From: Verrucomicrobiota bacterium
GTDB taxonomy: Bacteria > Verrucomicrobiota > Verrucomicrobiia > Chthoniobacterales > UBA10450
Reading direction: 5' to 3'
NCBI GenBank assembly: GCA_003219195.1
Contig: QHPX01000095.1
Coordinates: 1 to 33,695 of the forward strand
DNA: 33,695 nucleotides
This document shows, piece after piece, positions 25,452 through 32,874 of the stretch (its first letter is position 1; each line of letters opens with the position of its first letter). A program made the position numbers and the translations under genes. Below the pieces are notes generated by a model. It worked only from the letters and a program-made list of their open reading frames with translations. It made no database searches and was not told the origin of the DNA.

Positions 25452-26740
25452 ATGACGATTCTCGCTGCCGCAATTCCAATCACCCAGCCGCATCCGCTCA
25501 GCATGTTGCCCTTTGCCGTGCTCTTGCTTTGCATCGCGTTTCTGCCCTTCGTGCTGAAACTTCATTGGGAACGCCACTATCATCGCGTTGCCCTCTTTCT
25601 CGCGTCCATCACCACCGCCTACTATTTTTTCTGGATTCGGCAGCCGGAACGAATCCTCCGCGAAGGCGGCGATTACATCTGTTTCATGGCGTTGGTTGGC
25701 TCCCTCTTCGTCGTCGCGGGCGGAATTCATGTGAAAATCCGGGGAGAAGCCACTCCATTTTTTAATTGTGCGCTGCTTTTTTTCGGAACAATCGCCGGAA
25801 ACGTTCTCGGCACGGCCGGCGCGTCGATGCTTTTCATTCGCCCCTGGATTCGAGCGAACAAATATCGCTACGCCGGTTTGCACACCGCGTTCTTCATCTT
25901 CCTCATCAGCAATCTGGGCGGCGGACTAACGCCGATGGGGCCGCCGCTTTTTCTTGGATATATCAAAGGGGTACCGTTTTGGTGGATGATTCAGCATTGC
26001 TGGCTGGGCTGGGCTGTCGCGCTACTCGCTCTGCTTCTAATATTTTATCTTGTCGATCGGCATAATTTTCGCCGCCCCCCAAGACCGGTCCGGGAAGAAG
26101 AAACCGCCGCGCGCAAGATCGACATCGAGGGGCTGCGCAACGTTTTCTTTCTCGCCATCATTCTCGGCGCGGTTTTCATCGAGCACCCGCTCTTCCTGCG
26201 CGAAGCGATTATGCTCGCGGCCGCCATCGGATCGTATTATGCGACACCGAAAAGTGTGCATCTGGCCAATGAATTTTCGTTCGCCCCAGTCAAGGAGGTC
26301 GGCTGGCTCTTCCTTGGCATATTTCTCACGATGGTCCCCGTGCTCCATTACATGCAGCTGCACGCCCGCGATCTGGCCATTGATACGCCCGCAAAATTTT
26401 TCTGGATCGCCGGCGGCCTGTCCGCCGTGCTCGACAATGCACCGACCTACCTGACTTTCCTTGCCAACGCTCTTGGTCGTTCGGTCTCAGCATCGAGGAT
26501 CCCGCTGCCGTGCAACAATTTCTCTCCAGCGGCCAAGCCGAAATGGCCGCCATTTCCATGGGCGCGGTTTTGTTCGGGGCTGCGACCTACATCGGCAACA
26601 GTCCCAATTTCATGATCAAGGCGATCGCCGAACAACACAAAGTGCACACGCCCAGTTTTGTTGGCTTCGTCATAAAGTTTTCCGTTCCGATCCTGTTGCC
26701 GGTGCTTTTGCTGGTTTGCTGGCTGACGTTGCGCGGCTAA
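25452..26740 (+). pseudogene. Na+/H+ antiporter-like membrane protein, frameshifted
   Basis: A multi-pass membrane protein of the ion-transporter superfamily (CitMHS_2/NhaD-like 'sodium:proton antiporter'). It has about ten hydrophobic helices and the signatures SNLGGGLTPMGPPLFLGY and LDNAPTYLTFLANALG. After LANALGR the first frame degenerates into a non-membrane tail ending at 26615. The expected continuation (GLSIEDPAAVQQFLSSGQAE, then IGNSPNFMIKAIAEQHKV and a final helix) is in another frame and ends at 26740. The frames rejoin if one base is added near 26481-26482, giving about 429 residues. No slippery heptamer is seen, so this is a genuine one-base deletion or an assembly error. If real, the protein would lose its last two or three helices. 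Confidence 0.82.
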
Positions 26741-26751
26741 AAGTTCATCCG

Positions 26752-27342
26752 ATGTTCACTGGTCTCGTCGAAGAAGTCGGCACCGTGCTCTGGATTGGCG
26801 GCACGCAATTGCGAATTGCCGCGCCGCGTATCGCGAAGGAGATTCGCGCCGGTGACAGCGTCGCCGTAAATGGCTGTTGTCTGACCGTCAGCGCCCATCG
26901 CGGCGATCAGCTCACTTTCGATCTTCTTGGCGAAACGCTCGATCGCACGAATCTAAAAACGTTGCGCCCCGAGAGTCCGGTCAATCTGGAGCGCGCTCTG
27001 ACTGCCGATGGCCACATCGGCGGGCATTTTGTGCAAGGCCACATCGATTGCACCGCGCGAATCCTGGCCCTCGAAAAGAGCGGAGCGGACCATCGCCTGG
27101 AAATTGAGTTACCCACCGAATTCGCACATTACGTAACGTCCAAAGGATCGATTGCCATTAATGGGATCAGTTTCACAGTCGCTGAAGTCTTGCCGAAAAG
27201 TTTCGCGGTTTGGATCATTCCCCACACGAAACGCCACACCAACCTCGAACGCGCCCAAGTCGGCGATTCGCTGAACATCGAGTTCGACATCCTCGCCAAG
27301 TACATCGAGAGGATGCTTCCGCCTCACGCGCCGCCGGATTAG
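26752..27342 (+). CDS. ribE: Riboflavin synthase, alpha subunit
   Basis: This enzyme dismutates two 6,7-dimethyl-8-ribityllumazine molecules into riboflavin and a pyrimidinedione. The ATG at 26752 gives the canonical start MFTGLVEEVG. The 196-residue chain has the two similar lumazine-binding barrels: GDSVAVNGCCLTV and GHFVQGHIDCTARI in and after the first, and GSIAINGISFTV in the second. The frame is open further upstream into the antiporter, but the family start is unambiguous. It begins 11 bases after the antiporter's true end, so the two were probably co-transcribed. Confidence 0.95.
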   Translation: MFTGLVEEVGTVLWIGGTQLRIAAPRIAKEIRAGDSVAVNGCCLTVSAHRGDQLTFDLLGETLDRTNLKTLRPESPVNLERALTADGHIGGHFVQGHIDCTARILALEKSGADHRLEIELPTEFAHYVTSKGSIAINGISFTVAEVLPKSFAVWIIPHTKRHTNLERAQVGDSLNIEFDILAKYIERMLPPHAPPD

Positions 27343-27346
27343 CCGC

Positions 27347-27360
27347 GATTGTCGATCTTG
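27347..27360 (+). repeat. Junction motif GATTGTCGATCTTG, copy 1
   Basis: Lies 4 bases after the ribE stop and upstream of aroD. The first 13 bases recur exactly at 30832-30844 and 31250-31262. TATATATA follows at 27383-27390, so it may belong to the aroD promoter. Confidence 0.5.
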
Positions 27361-27410
27361 GCTGCTTTGTCGCTCCTCCCTCTATATATAGTACGCGCGT
27401 GTCTCTAAAC

Positions 27411-28118
27411 ATGGCAACGCGCAGATCCCCGCAAACCCGGCCACGCCGGCCGCGCGTCGTGGGCGTCATCATGACGCCAGCCGATCTTTACTTCGCCCTG
27501 CATATGTCCGCGCCGCCCGACCTGTTCGAGGTGCGGCTGGATCATTTGATCAAGGATCTGACGGACCTGGAAGAGGCAATCATAAAATTACGCGCGCCGC
27601 TCATCGTCACGGCGCGTCATCCCCGCGAAGGCGGCGCAAACAAACTGAGTGCACGACGACGCGCCGCGCTGCTGCGCCGATTTCTCGAACATGCTTCCTA
27701 CATCGACATCGAACTCCGCGCGCTCCGCGAGTTGCGTTCCATACAGCGACAGGCGCGCGCCCAGAAAATCGGCTGCATTATTTCATTCCACGATTTCAAA
27801 CAGACGCCGAGCCTCGCGCGATTGCGCGCCAAAGCGCGCACCGCCGTCGCCGCTGGCGCCGATATTTTCAAAGTGGCAGCGCGGACTGATACTCACGCAC
27901 AGCTCCAGCGCTTGCTCGATTTCTTCGACGAGCAACATGTCGACCTTGCCGTAAGTGCAATGGGCATCGGCCGACTCGGCCGCGTTGCGCGCGTCGAGTT
28001 CGCGCGACGCGGCTCTATTTTGAATTATGCATATTTGGGCAAGGCGCAGCTCGCCGGACAGCTTTCGGTCGCTCAGTTGCAGAGATTCTTTCGCAGTTTG
28101 CATCGGTGGTGTCACTAA
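27411..28118 (+). CDS. aroD: 3-dehydroquinate dehydratase, type I
   Basis: AroD removes water from 3-dehydroquinate in the shikimate pathway by a Schiff-base mechanism. The 235-residue protein has the substrate-binding FEVRLDHL (Glu40, Arg42, Asp44), the general base His127 in IISFHDFKQTP and the Schiff-base Lys154 in DIFKVAARTD. The late loops MGIGRLGRVARVEF and GKAQLAGQLSV correspond to the family's substrate-closing region. ATG at 27411 is used; an in-frame GTG at 27399 is possible. A basic N-terminal lead of about 15 residues precedes the barrel. No other shikimate gene is adjacent. Confidence 0.92.
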   Translation: MATRRSPQTRPRRPRVVGVIMTPADLYFALHMSAPPDLFEVRLDHLIKDLTDLEEAIIKLRAPLIVTARHPREGGANKLSARRRAALLRRFLEHASYIDIELRALRELRSIQRQARAQKIGCIISFHDFKQTPSLARLRAKARTAVAAGADIFKVAARTDTHAQLQRLLDFFDEQHVDLAVSAMGIGRLGRVARVEFARRGSILNYAYLGKAQLAGQLSVAQLQRFFRSLHRWCH

Positions 28119-28121
28119 GCG

Positions 28122-28751
28122 ATGAAGGACGCAATGTCTTTTCCCGATAAAGTGCCGGTCATGCCGCTTCCAGGCGCGGTGCTGTTTCCGCACGCGCTGC
28201 TCCCGCTTTATATTTTCGAGCCGCGTTATCGCCAAATGCTCGATCACGCGCTGCGTCATCATCGCATGTTTTGCGTCACACTGATCAAACCGAGTTGTCC
28301 GGAATGGCAGGCGCCGGAAGATTTTTTTCACCTCGCCACCGTCGGCCTCATCCGCGCCTGCGTCGGGCGCGGGGACGGCACTTCGAACCTCATTTTGCAG
28401 GGTTTGCAGCGTGTGCGCCTTGCCAGTTTCGAGCAGAAAACGCCGTTTCCTGTCGCCAAGATCGACATCCTCGAATCAAGAGGCGCCGCATCAGTCAAGA
28501 CCGAAGCGCTTGGCGCAAAAGTCCTCGAGCTTTACACCAAATTGAAAATAAAAGGGCGCCAGCTACCGAAAAAAGTCGATCGTTATCTGCGCGATCTCAA
28601 TGATTTGGAAATGCTGGCCGATCTCATGGCTTCGACATTCATCAACGATCCACTGCGACGGCAACAAGTGCTCGAAGAATCTTCTCTCAATCAGCGCCTC
28701 CGCCTCATCATTCAATATTTGCTCGACGAAATCGGCAGTGCAGCCGTGTAA
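28122..28751 (+). CDS. Free-standing Lon N-terminal (LON substrate-binding) domain protein
   Basis: A 209-residue protein matching only the N-terminal substrate-recognition domain of Lon protease. VPVMPLPGAVLFPHALLPLY and IFEPRYRQMLDHAL form the first strands and helix. The domain continues through VGLIRACVGRGDGTSNLILQ GLQRVRL and ends with a helical bundle (LADLMASTFINDPLRRQQVL). There is no AAA+ or protease domain. Such solitary LON proteins are widespread; their role is not settled and may be substrate or adaptor binding. An ATG 12 bases later (28134) is an equally likely start. It lies 3 bases after aroD, so the two are likely coupled. Confidence 0.88.
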   Translation: MKDAMSFPDKVPVMPLPGAVLFPHALLPLYIFEPRYRQMLDHALRHHRMFCVTLIKPSCPEWQAPEDFFHLATVGLIRACVGRGDGTSNLILQGLQRVRLASFEQKTPFPVAKIDILESRGAASVKTEALGAKVLELYTKLKIKGRQLPKKVDRYLRDLNDLEMLADLMASTFINDPLRRQQVLEESSLNQRLRLIIQYLLDEIGSAAV

Positions 28752-28834
28752 TTTACTTCTGAGCGCAAAGGTAGCGTAGTCGTAGAGTCCCAGTGTCGGG
28801 CTCGTCGTTTGCACAGCTGCCTGACGATCTTTAA

Positions 28835-29545
28835 TCAATCGCTAATTCGCGAGAGCTCGGAGCCGTGAAGTCGGCGGTCCTCGGAAAGGGCGCGACTACC
28901 GGACCATACGATGGCTAATATCAAGCCCAAAACGCACCAGCTTGCACCGCCGACTGCGCGCCAGGCCACAATCGCGCGGAAAGAAACTGACAACACGGCT
29001 ACCTGCAAGGCAGGCAATAATCAGCAGAGCCCGCGAGGCTTTTGCGTCCTGCACCAGAAACACTGCGATCGCCATAGTATTGATTAACAACAATAGCACC
29101 ATGTGACGGGCGGTTGTTTACGGACTGAAGGCAAGCGCAAGGAAGATGAGCACAGCCCCTTCCAGACTCGTCACTGCGTTTGGTCACTTCTCGCTTGGTC
29201 TGAAAATCAGCACTCGATTACGGCGACACATGAAAACAATCGCCGCCATGAGAGCGATGAAGACGCACAGGAGAAACATCGCGGCGAATAGGTCCGGCAT
29301 CCCGTAGGACCTAGTCAACCGAAACACGGTGGACGTGACGGAGAGCCGTTAGCGACAGCATAGATGTCGCTCCCATTCCACATGGCCCGAGCGGCATGAT
29401 AAAAGTCGTGGAAATCTTTGGTGCCGCCGATCGAAAACTGCCTCAAGACCGCATGGGCTCCCAGGATAGACAACACAATGATTGTCAGAGCGCCGTACGC
29501 GAGACGTTTCCGGGACGCGATATTAGTGAATCTTTTTTTCGTCAT
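28835..29545 (-). pseudogene. Decayed glycosyltransferase 87 (DUF2029) gene
   Basis: Pieces of one membrane glycosyltransferase appear in different minus-strand frames. From 29545 the N-terminus is clear: a basic start, one membrane helix, then KDFHDFYHAARAMWNGSDIY, the GT87 luminal signature. It stops near 29315, and the long middle of the protein is missing. A later membrane helix (DLFAAMFLLCVFIALMAAIV) is followed by an in-frame TGA at 29186-29184. The next helix ends FSP-stop-TTARH with TAA at 29120-29118, where GT87 proteins have FSPQ. A further shift leads to the C-terminal WRAVGGASWCVLGLILAIVW at 28835-29017. The gene is therefore disabled by an internal deletion, two stops and a frameshift. 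GT87 enzymes use polyprenyl-phosphate mannose. Confidence 0.72.
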
Positions 29546-29618
29546 CGGAGGACTGCCACTCGTGTGCTCCCGGTTACGCGTTGGGAGAGCATGTGAGGCA
29601 GAAAGCTAGTGACAATTA

Positions 29619-30815
29619 TTACTGGATTTTCGGAGCAAGTTCGGAGAGCCGCGCGTGTTCCTCAAGCAAATAGCGATCGGTCATGCCGGCGATATAATCG
29701 CAGACTGTCCGATGCAATCCCTCCGCCTCCATTCGCTTCGCGGCCGTCTCGCCAAGCTGGCTTGGATCGACAATGTAGCTTTCGAAAACCTTTCGCAGCA
29801 TCTCGCACGCGCGCCGGTTCACTTCCGCGACGCGCGGGTGATAATAAACATTTTGATACAGAAATTTCCGGAGCGCCCGGTTCGCTTCGAGCAATTCGTC
29901 GCTGTAGCGAATGAGCGGCGCCGGCTGCTTGCGCACATCATCCGCGCTTTGCACGCCAACATCGACAATCGATTTTGCGCTCGTTGCGATCACATCCCGC
30001 ACTTGCACGTCGATGATGTCGCGGATGATCAATTTGTGCAGTTCGGGCTCACGCGCATCAGCGTAGCGCGACAGGACCGCGCGATGGCTGCGTTGCCAAA
30101 CCGAATCCTCTTCCAGTTGCGCGGAATCGAGAATTTCAAAATCGACCGCATCGTCCAGATCGTGGCTATAGTAGGTGATCTCGTCCGCCAAGTTGGCGAT
30201 CTGGGCCTCGAGCGACGGACAAAGATACTTTTCCTCACTCGGCTTCGCCGGTTCGTAAAACGCTTGGTGCTTTTGCAAACCCTCACGCACTTCGAATGTC
30301 AAATTGAGCCCGGGAAAATCCGGATACGCGGCTTCGAGCAACTCGACCATGCGCAAGCTTTGTCGATTATGCTCGAAACCGCCGTGTTCGCGCATGCATT
30401 CCGCCAGCATCTCTTCCCCGGAATGGCCGAACGGCGTGTGCCCGAGATCGTGCGCGAGCGCGATTGCTTCCGCCAGATCTTCATTCAACGATAACGCCCG
30501 CGCGATCGTGCGACTGATCGACGCCACTTCAATCGAATGGGTCAGCCGCGTGCGCAAGTGATCGCCCGTGCCATTCAGAAAAACCTGCGTCTTGTATTCG
30601 AGCCGGCGAAATGCGCGCGAGTGAATGATGCGAGCGCGGTCGCGCTGAAACTCGGTCCGATAAGCATGACTCGCTTCGGGATATTTTCGGCCGCGCGAAT
30701 CACCCGATTTCTGGGCAAACGCCGCCAGGGTGGCGCGCTCAGTCGCTTCCATTTGCTCGCGCGTCTTCCAACCATCGCGCGCAATACTTGCCGCGGTCGC
30801 CGGTTCCTTGCTCAC
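29619..30815 (-). CDS. dgt: dGTPase-like HD-domain triphosphohydrolase
   Basis: This family hydrolyses dNTPs (classically dGTP) to nucleoside and triphosphate. The 398-residue protein has the HD metal site: His93 in RTRLTHSIEVASI, His122-Asp123 in AHDLGHTPFGH, and a later Asp in ADEITYYSHDLDDAVD. The N-terminal YRTEFQRDRARIIHSRAFRR and LEYKTQVF motifs are family signatures. Length fits the type 2, deoxyguanosinetriphosphate triphosphohydrolase-like group. The start is GTG at 30815. It follows the small membrane-protein gene by 7 bases on the minus strand. Confidence 0.94.
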   Translation of the reverse strand: MSKEPATAASIARDGWKTREQMEATERATLAAFAQKSGDSRGRKYPEASHAYRTEFQRDRARIIHSRAFRRLEYKTQVFLNGTGDHLRTRLTHSIEVASISRTIARALSLNEDLAEAIALAHDLGHTPFGHSGEEMLAECMREHGGFEHNRQSLRMVELLEAAYPDFPGLNLTFEVREGLQKHQAFYEPAKPSEEKYLCPSLEAQIANLADEITYYSHDLDDAVDFEILDSAQLEEDSVWQRSHRAVLSRYADAREPELHKLIIRDIIDVQVRDVIATSAKSIVDVGVQSADDVRKQPAPLIRYSDELLEANRALRKFLYQNVYYHPRVAEVNRRACEMLRKVFESYIVDPSQLGETAAKRMEAEGLHRTVCDYIAGMTDRYLLEEHARLSELAPKIQ

Positions 30816-30822
30816 GCCACGA

Positions 30823-31185
30823 TTATTCGTCGATTGTCGATCTTGGCGAGTCCGGAGTCTCGGTTTGCGGAAGCTGGGATCGCAAAATTCGTTCCGCTTT
30901 TCGTGCGGCCGTTCGCACCATCAGCATATCGAAGACCGCCAGCAACAGCGCGGTCAACGCCAGCCAGGCGCAGATCAGCCAGAACAAAATGAACCAGACT
31001 GGATGCTCACGCGGATTGAGCGCCGATTCCAAAAAGGTCGATCCGGAAAACAAAAGCACGAGCGCGACTAACACGACAACGAACATCGTCTTGCGCCGCG
31101 CGTTTGGATCGCGAATCAAGCCCCGGGTCGCGTGAATCACGAACGAGGTCGTGCGCAAAGGTTTCTCTTCAGGCGAGTCGCTCAC
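30823..31185 (-). CDS. Small two-helix membrane protein
   Basis: From the GTG at 31185 the product is 120 residues with membrane helices near 34-51 and 63-85, and a charged C-terminal tail (RTAARKAERILRSQL). No family is recognised. The frame is open to an ATG at 31266 and beyond, but that ATG shares its CATG with the start of the opposite-strand methyltransferase, leaving no promoter. The start is therefore uncertain. It is followed after 7 bases by the dGTPase gene, implying one operon. The recurrent 13-base motif at 30832-30844 falls within its last codons. Confidence 0.68.
   Translation of the reverse strand: MSDSPEEKPLRTTSFVIHATRGLIRDPNARRKTMFVVVLVALVLLFSGSTFLESALNPREHPVWFILFWLICAWLALTALLLAVFDMLMVRTAARKAERILRSQLPQTETPDSPRSTIDE
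30832..30845 (+). repeat. Junction motif GATTGTCGATCTTG, copy 2
   Basis: Identical over 14 bases to 27347-27360. It covers the last codons of the small membrane-protein gene, 17 bases before the dGTPase start. Confidence 0.5.
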
Positions 31186-31249
31186 TGCTGAAGGTTCATC
31201 CGCTCTTTGTAAAAGTCGATTCCGATTTGCCAGCGAAAACCCTCTGCGT

Positions 31250-31262
31250 GATTGTCGATCTT
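31250..31262 (+). repeat. Junction motif GATTGTCGATCTT, copy 3
   Basis: Exact 13-base match to copies 1 and 2. It ends 2 bases before the ATG of the methyltransferase gene at 31265, in the position normally held by a ribosome binding site. Confidence 0.5.
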
Positions 31263-31264
31263 CC

Positions 31265-32284
31265 ATGAAAACTTCCGTCAAAAAACAAGTCACTCCGGAA
31301 CGTCTGATGCAATTTGGTTTCGCCTACGCCCCGCCACTCGTCATCGGTGCAGCCGTCAGCAATAAAGTCTTTGACTCGCTGGCGAGCGGAGCGAAGACCG
31401 TCGAGCAACTGAGCAAGGAAACTGGCGCATCTCCGCGCGGCCTCCGCGCGATCATGAACGCGCTCATCGGCCTCGAACTCTTAAAAAAAGATCGACATGG
31501 AAATTTCTCGCTCACGACGGAAAGCGAAGCATTTCTCCTCAGTAGCAAGCCCGGCACGCTGGCGGGATTTTTCCGGACGATCCTGCCGCAGCTTATTTCG
31601 AGATGGTTGCAGTTAACTGATGTGGTGCGCACCGGCCGGCCGGTGATGGCCGTAAATCAAGAAACCGAAGGCACGCAGTTCTTCACCGAGCTGGTCGAGA
31701 ACATTATCCCGATGAGCTACGGCGGCGCGCAAAAACTCGGCGATCATTTGAAGCTGGCCAAGGCGAAGGGCGAAGTGCGTGTGCTGGATCTTGCCGCCGG
31801 TTCAGGTATTTGGGGAATTGCGCTGGCGCAAAAATCTCCGCGCGTGCGGGTGACCGCGATCGATTGGGCCGGGATGATTCCTACCACGAAGCGAATCACG
31901 CAAAAGTTCGGCGTGGCCGATCGTTTCAAATTCGTCGAAGGCGATTTGCTGGAAGCCGATTTCGGCAACGGCTACGACGTCGCCACGCTCGGCCACATTC
32001 TGCACAGCGAAGGCGCGGAGCGCAGCCGTCAGTTGCTCAAGAAAACCTTCCGCGCCCTCAAATCCGGCGGAACGATCGCCATCGCCGAATGGCTGGTAAA
32101 CGATGCGCGCACCGAACCGGCGCCGAGTTTGATGTTCGCCGTCCAAATGCTGGTGAATACGGAGAAAGGCGACACGTTCAGCTTCAACGAAATAAAGCGC
32201 TGGCTCGAAGAAGCGGGTTTTAAAAAAGCTCGCAAACTTGAAGCGCCTGGGCCCTCACCGCTCGTCCTCGCAACAAGGCCCTAA
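31265..32284 (+). CDS. SAM-dependent methyltransferase with winged-helix dimerisation domain
   Basis: A 339-residue protein of the O-methyltransferase/hydroxyneurosporene-type family. Residues 10-100 form the winged-helix dimerisation domain (SKETGASPRGLRAIMNALIG). The catalytic Rossmann domain begins with motif I VLDLAAGSGIWGIALAQ at 173-189 and an acidic residue closing strand 2 (VTAIDWAG). It continues through VEGDLLEADFGNGYDVATLG to the post-II motif IAEWLVNDAR. Members methylate hydroxyl groups of small aromatic or isoprenoid molecules; the substrate cannot be told here and no biosynthetic cluster surrounds it. ATG at 31265 is chosen by family length; no Shine-Dalgarno site precedes it. 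Confidence 0.88.
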   Translation: MKTSVKKQVTPERLMQFGFAYAPPLVIGAAVSNKVFDSLASGAKTVEQLSKETGASPRGLRAIMNALIGLELLKKDRHGNFSLTTESEAFLLSSKPGTLAGFFRTILPQLISRWLQLTDVVRTGRPVMAVNQETEGTQFFTELVENIIPMSYGGAQKLGDHLKLAKAKGEVRVLDLAAGSGIWGIALAQKSPRVRVTAIDWAGMIPTTKRITQKFGVADRFKFVEGDLLEADFGNGYDVATLGHILHSEGAERSRQLLKKTFRALKSGGTIAIAEWLVNDARTEPAPSLMFAVQMLVNTEKGDTFSFNEIKRWLEEAGFKKARKLEAPGPSPLVLATRP

Positions 32285-32332
32285 GTGGCATCGGCATCTT
32301 GCCGATGAACATGGGCTTGAAGCCCATGCCAC
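32285..32332. repeat. Double-hairpin intergenic repeat, copy B
   Basis: A 48-base composite palindrome. Outer arms GTGGCAT (32285-32291) and ATGCCAC (32326-32332) enclose two hairpins, CATCGGCA-TCT-TGCCGATG and CATGGGCT-TGA-AGCCCATG. It starts immediately after the methyltransferase stop. The first hairpin shares its core with copy A at 18849. It may act as a terminator or mRNA stabiliser. Confidence 0.6.
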
Positions 32333-32385
32333 AAACGTCGAATCGGCTTCTCATCAGCCGAGCGTAGTGCTTTGATTGTGGTCGA

Positions 32386-32856
32386 ATGAAAAAAGCAAAG
32401 GTGAAGCGCAGTGCACGTACGGCGACCAGGACCATCGATCGCCCCCCGCCGCGGCAGAAAGCCGCGCTCCGCAGCGATGCGTTCGCCAAAGCGATTCTGG
32501 GCGCGAAATCTTACGCAATTGATACGGCACGTTTGCGCGGGCTCTTTGAAGAAGCATCGCGAAAGGCGGCCGCGATTCCGAAAGAGCCGTTCAAAGATTC
32601 CTGGCCCTATCTCCAGGCGATGCTGCGGTTGATCCGCGCTTACTTCCGCGGTGAATACCGCAATGTTGCGAAAGACGAATTGCTCTCCATCATCGCCGCC
32701 GTCAGTTATTTCGTCGATCCCTTCGATCTCATCCCCGACGAAATCCCGTTCCTTGGTTTTGTGGACGACGCCACCGTCGTCGCCTTCGCAGTCGCGCGCA
32801 CGCGGCAGACGCTCGATGACTTCATGACCTGGGAAACCGCAACGGTCCAGCTGTGA
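32386..32856 (+). CDS. YkvA family (DUF1232) protein
   Basis: A 156-residue protein. The DUF1232 core lies at about residues 85-140 with the hallmark YFVDPFDLIPDEIPFLGFVDDATV. The N-terminal 30 residues are basic and disordered. YkvA proteins are small, often membrane-associated proteins of unknown role. The gene stands between the palindromic repeat and the convergent acyltransferase gene. Confidence 0.9.
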   Translation: MKKAKVKRSARTATRTIDRPPPRQKAALRSDAFAKAILGAKSYAIDTARLRGLFEEASRKAAAIPKEPFKDSWPYLQAMLRLIRAYFRGEYRNVAKDELLSIIAAVSYFVDPFDLIPDEIPFLGFVDDATVVAFAVARTRQTLDDFMTWETATVQL

Positions 32857-32874
32857 GCAACTAGCGCATTTGCA

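Noticed and set aside
26461-26751. Upstream in-frame extension of riboflavin synthase
   Set aside because: The family begins exactly with MFTGLVEEVG at 26752; the extension reads through the antiporter coding region in the wrong frame.
29655-30494. Plus-strand reading frame of 279 codons opposite the dGTPase gene
   Set aside because: The minus strand encodes an intact HD-domain enzyme; the antisense product has no recognisable domain.
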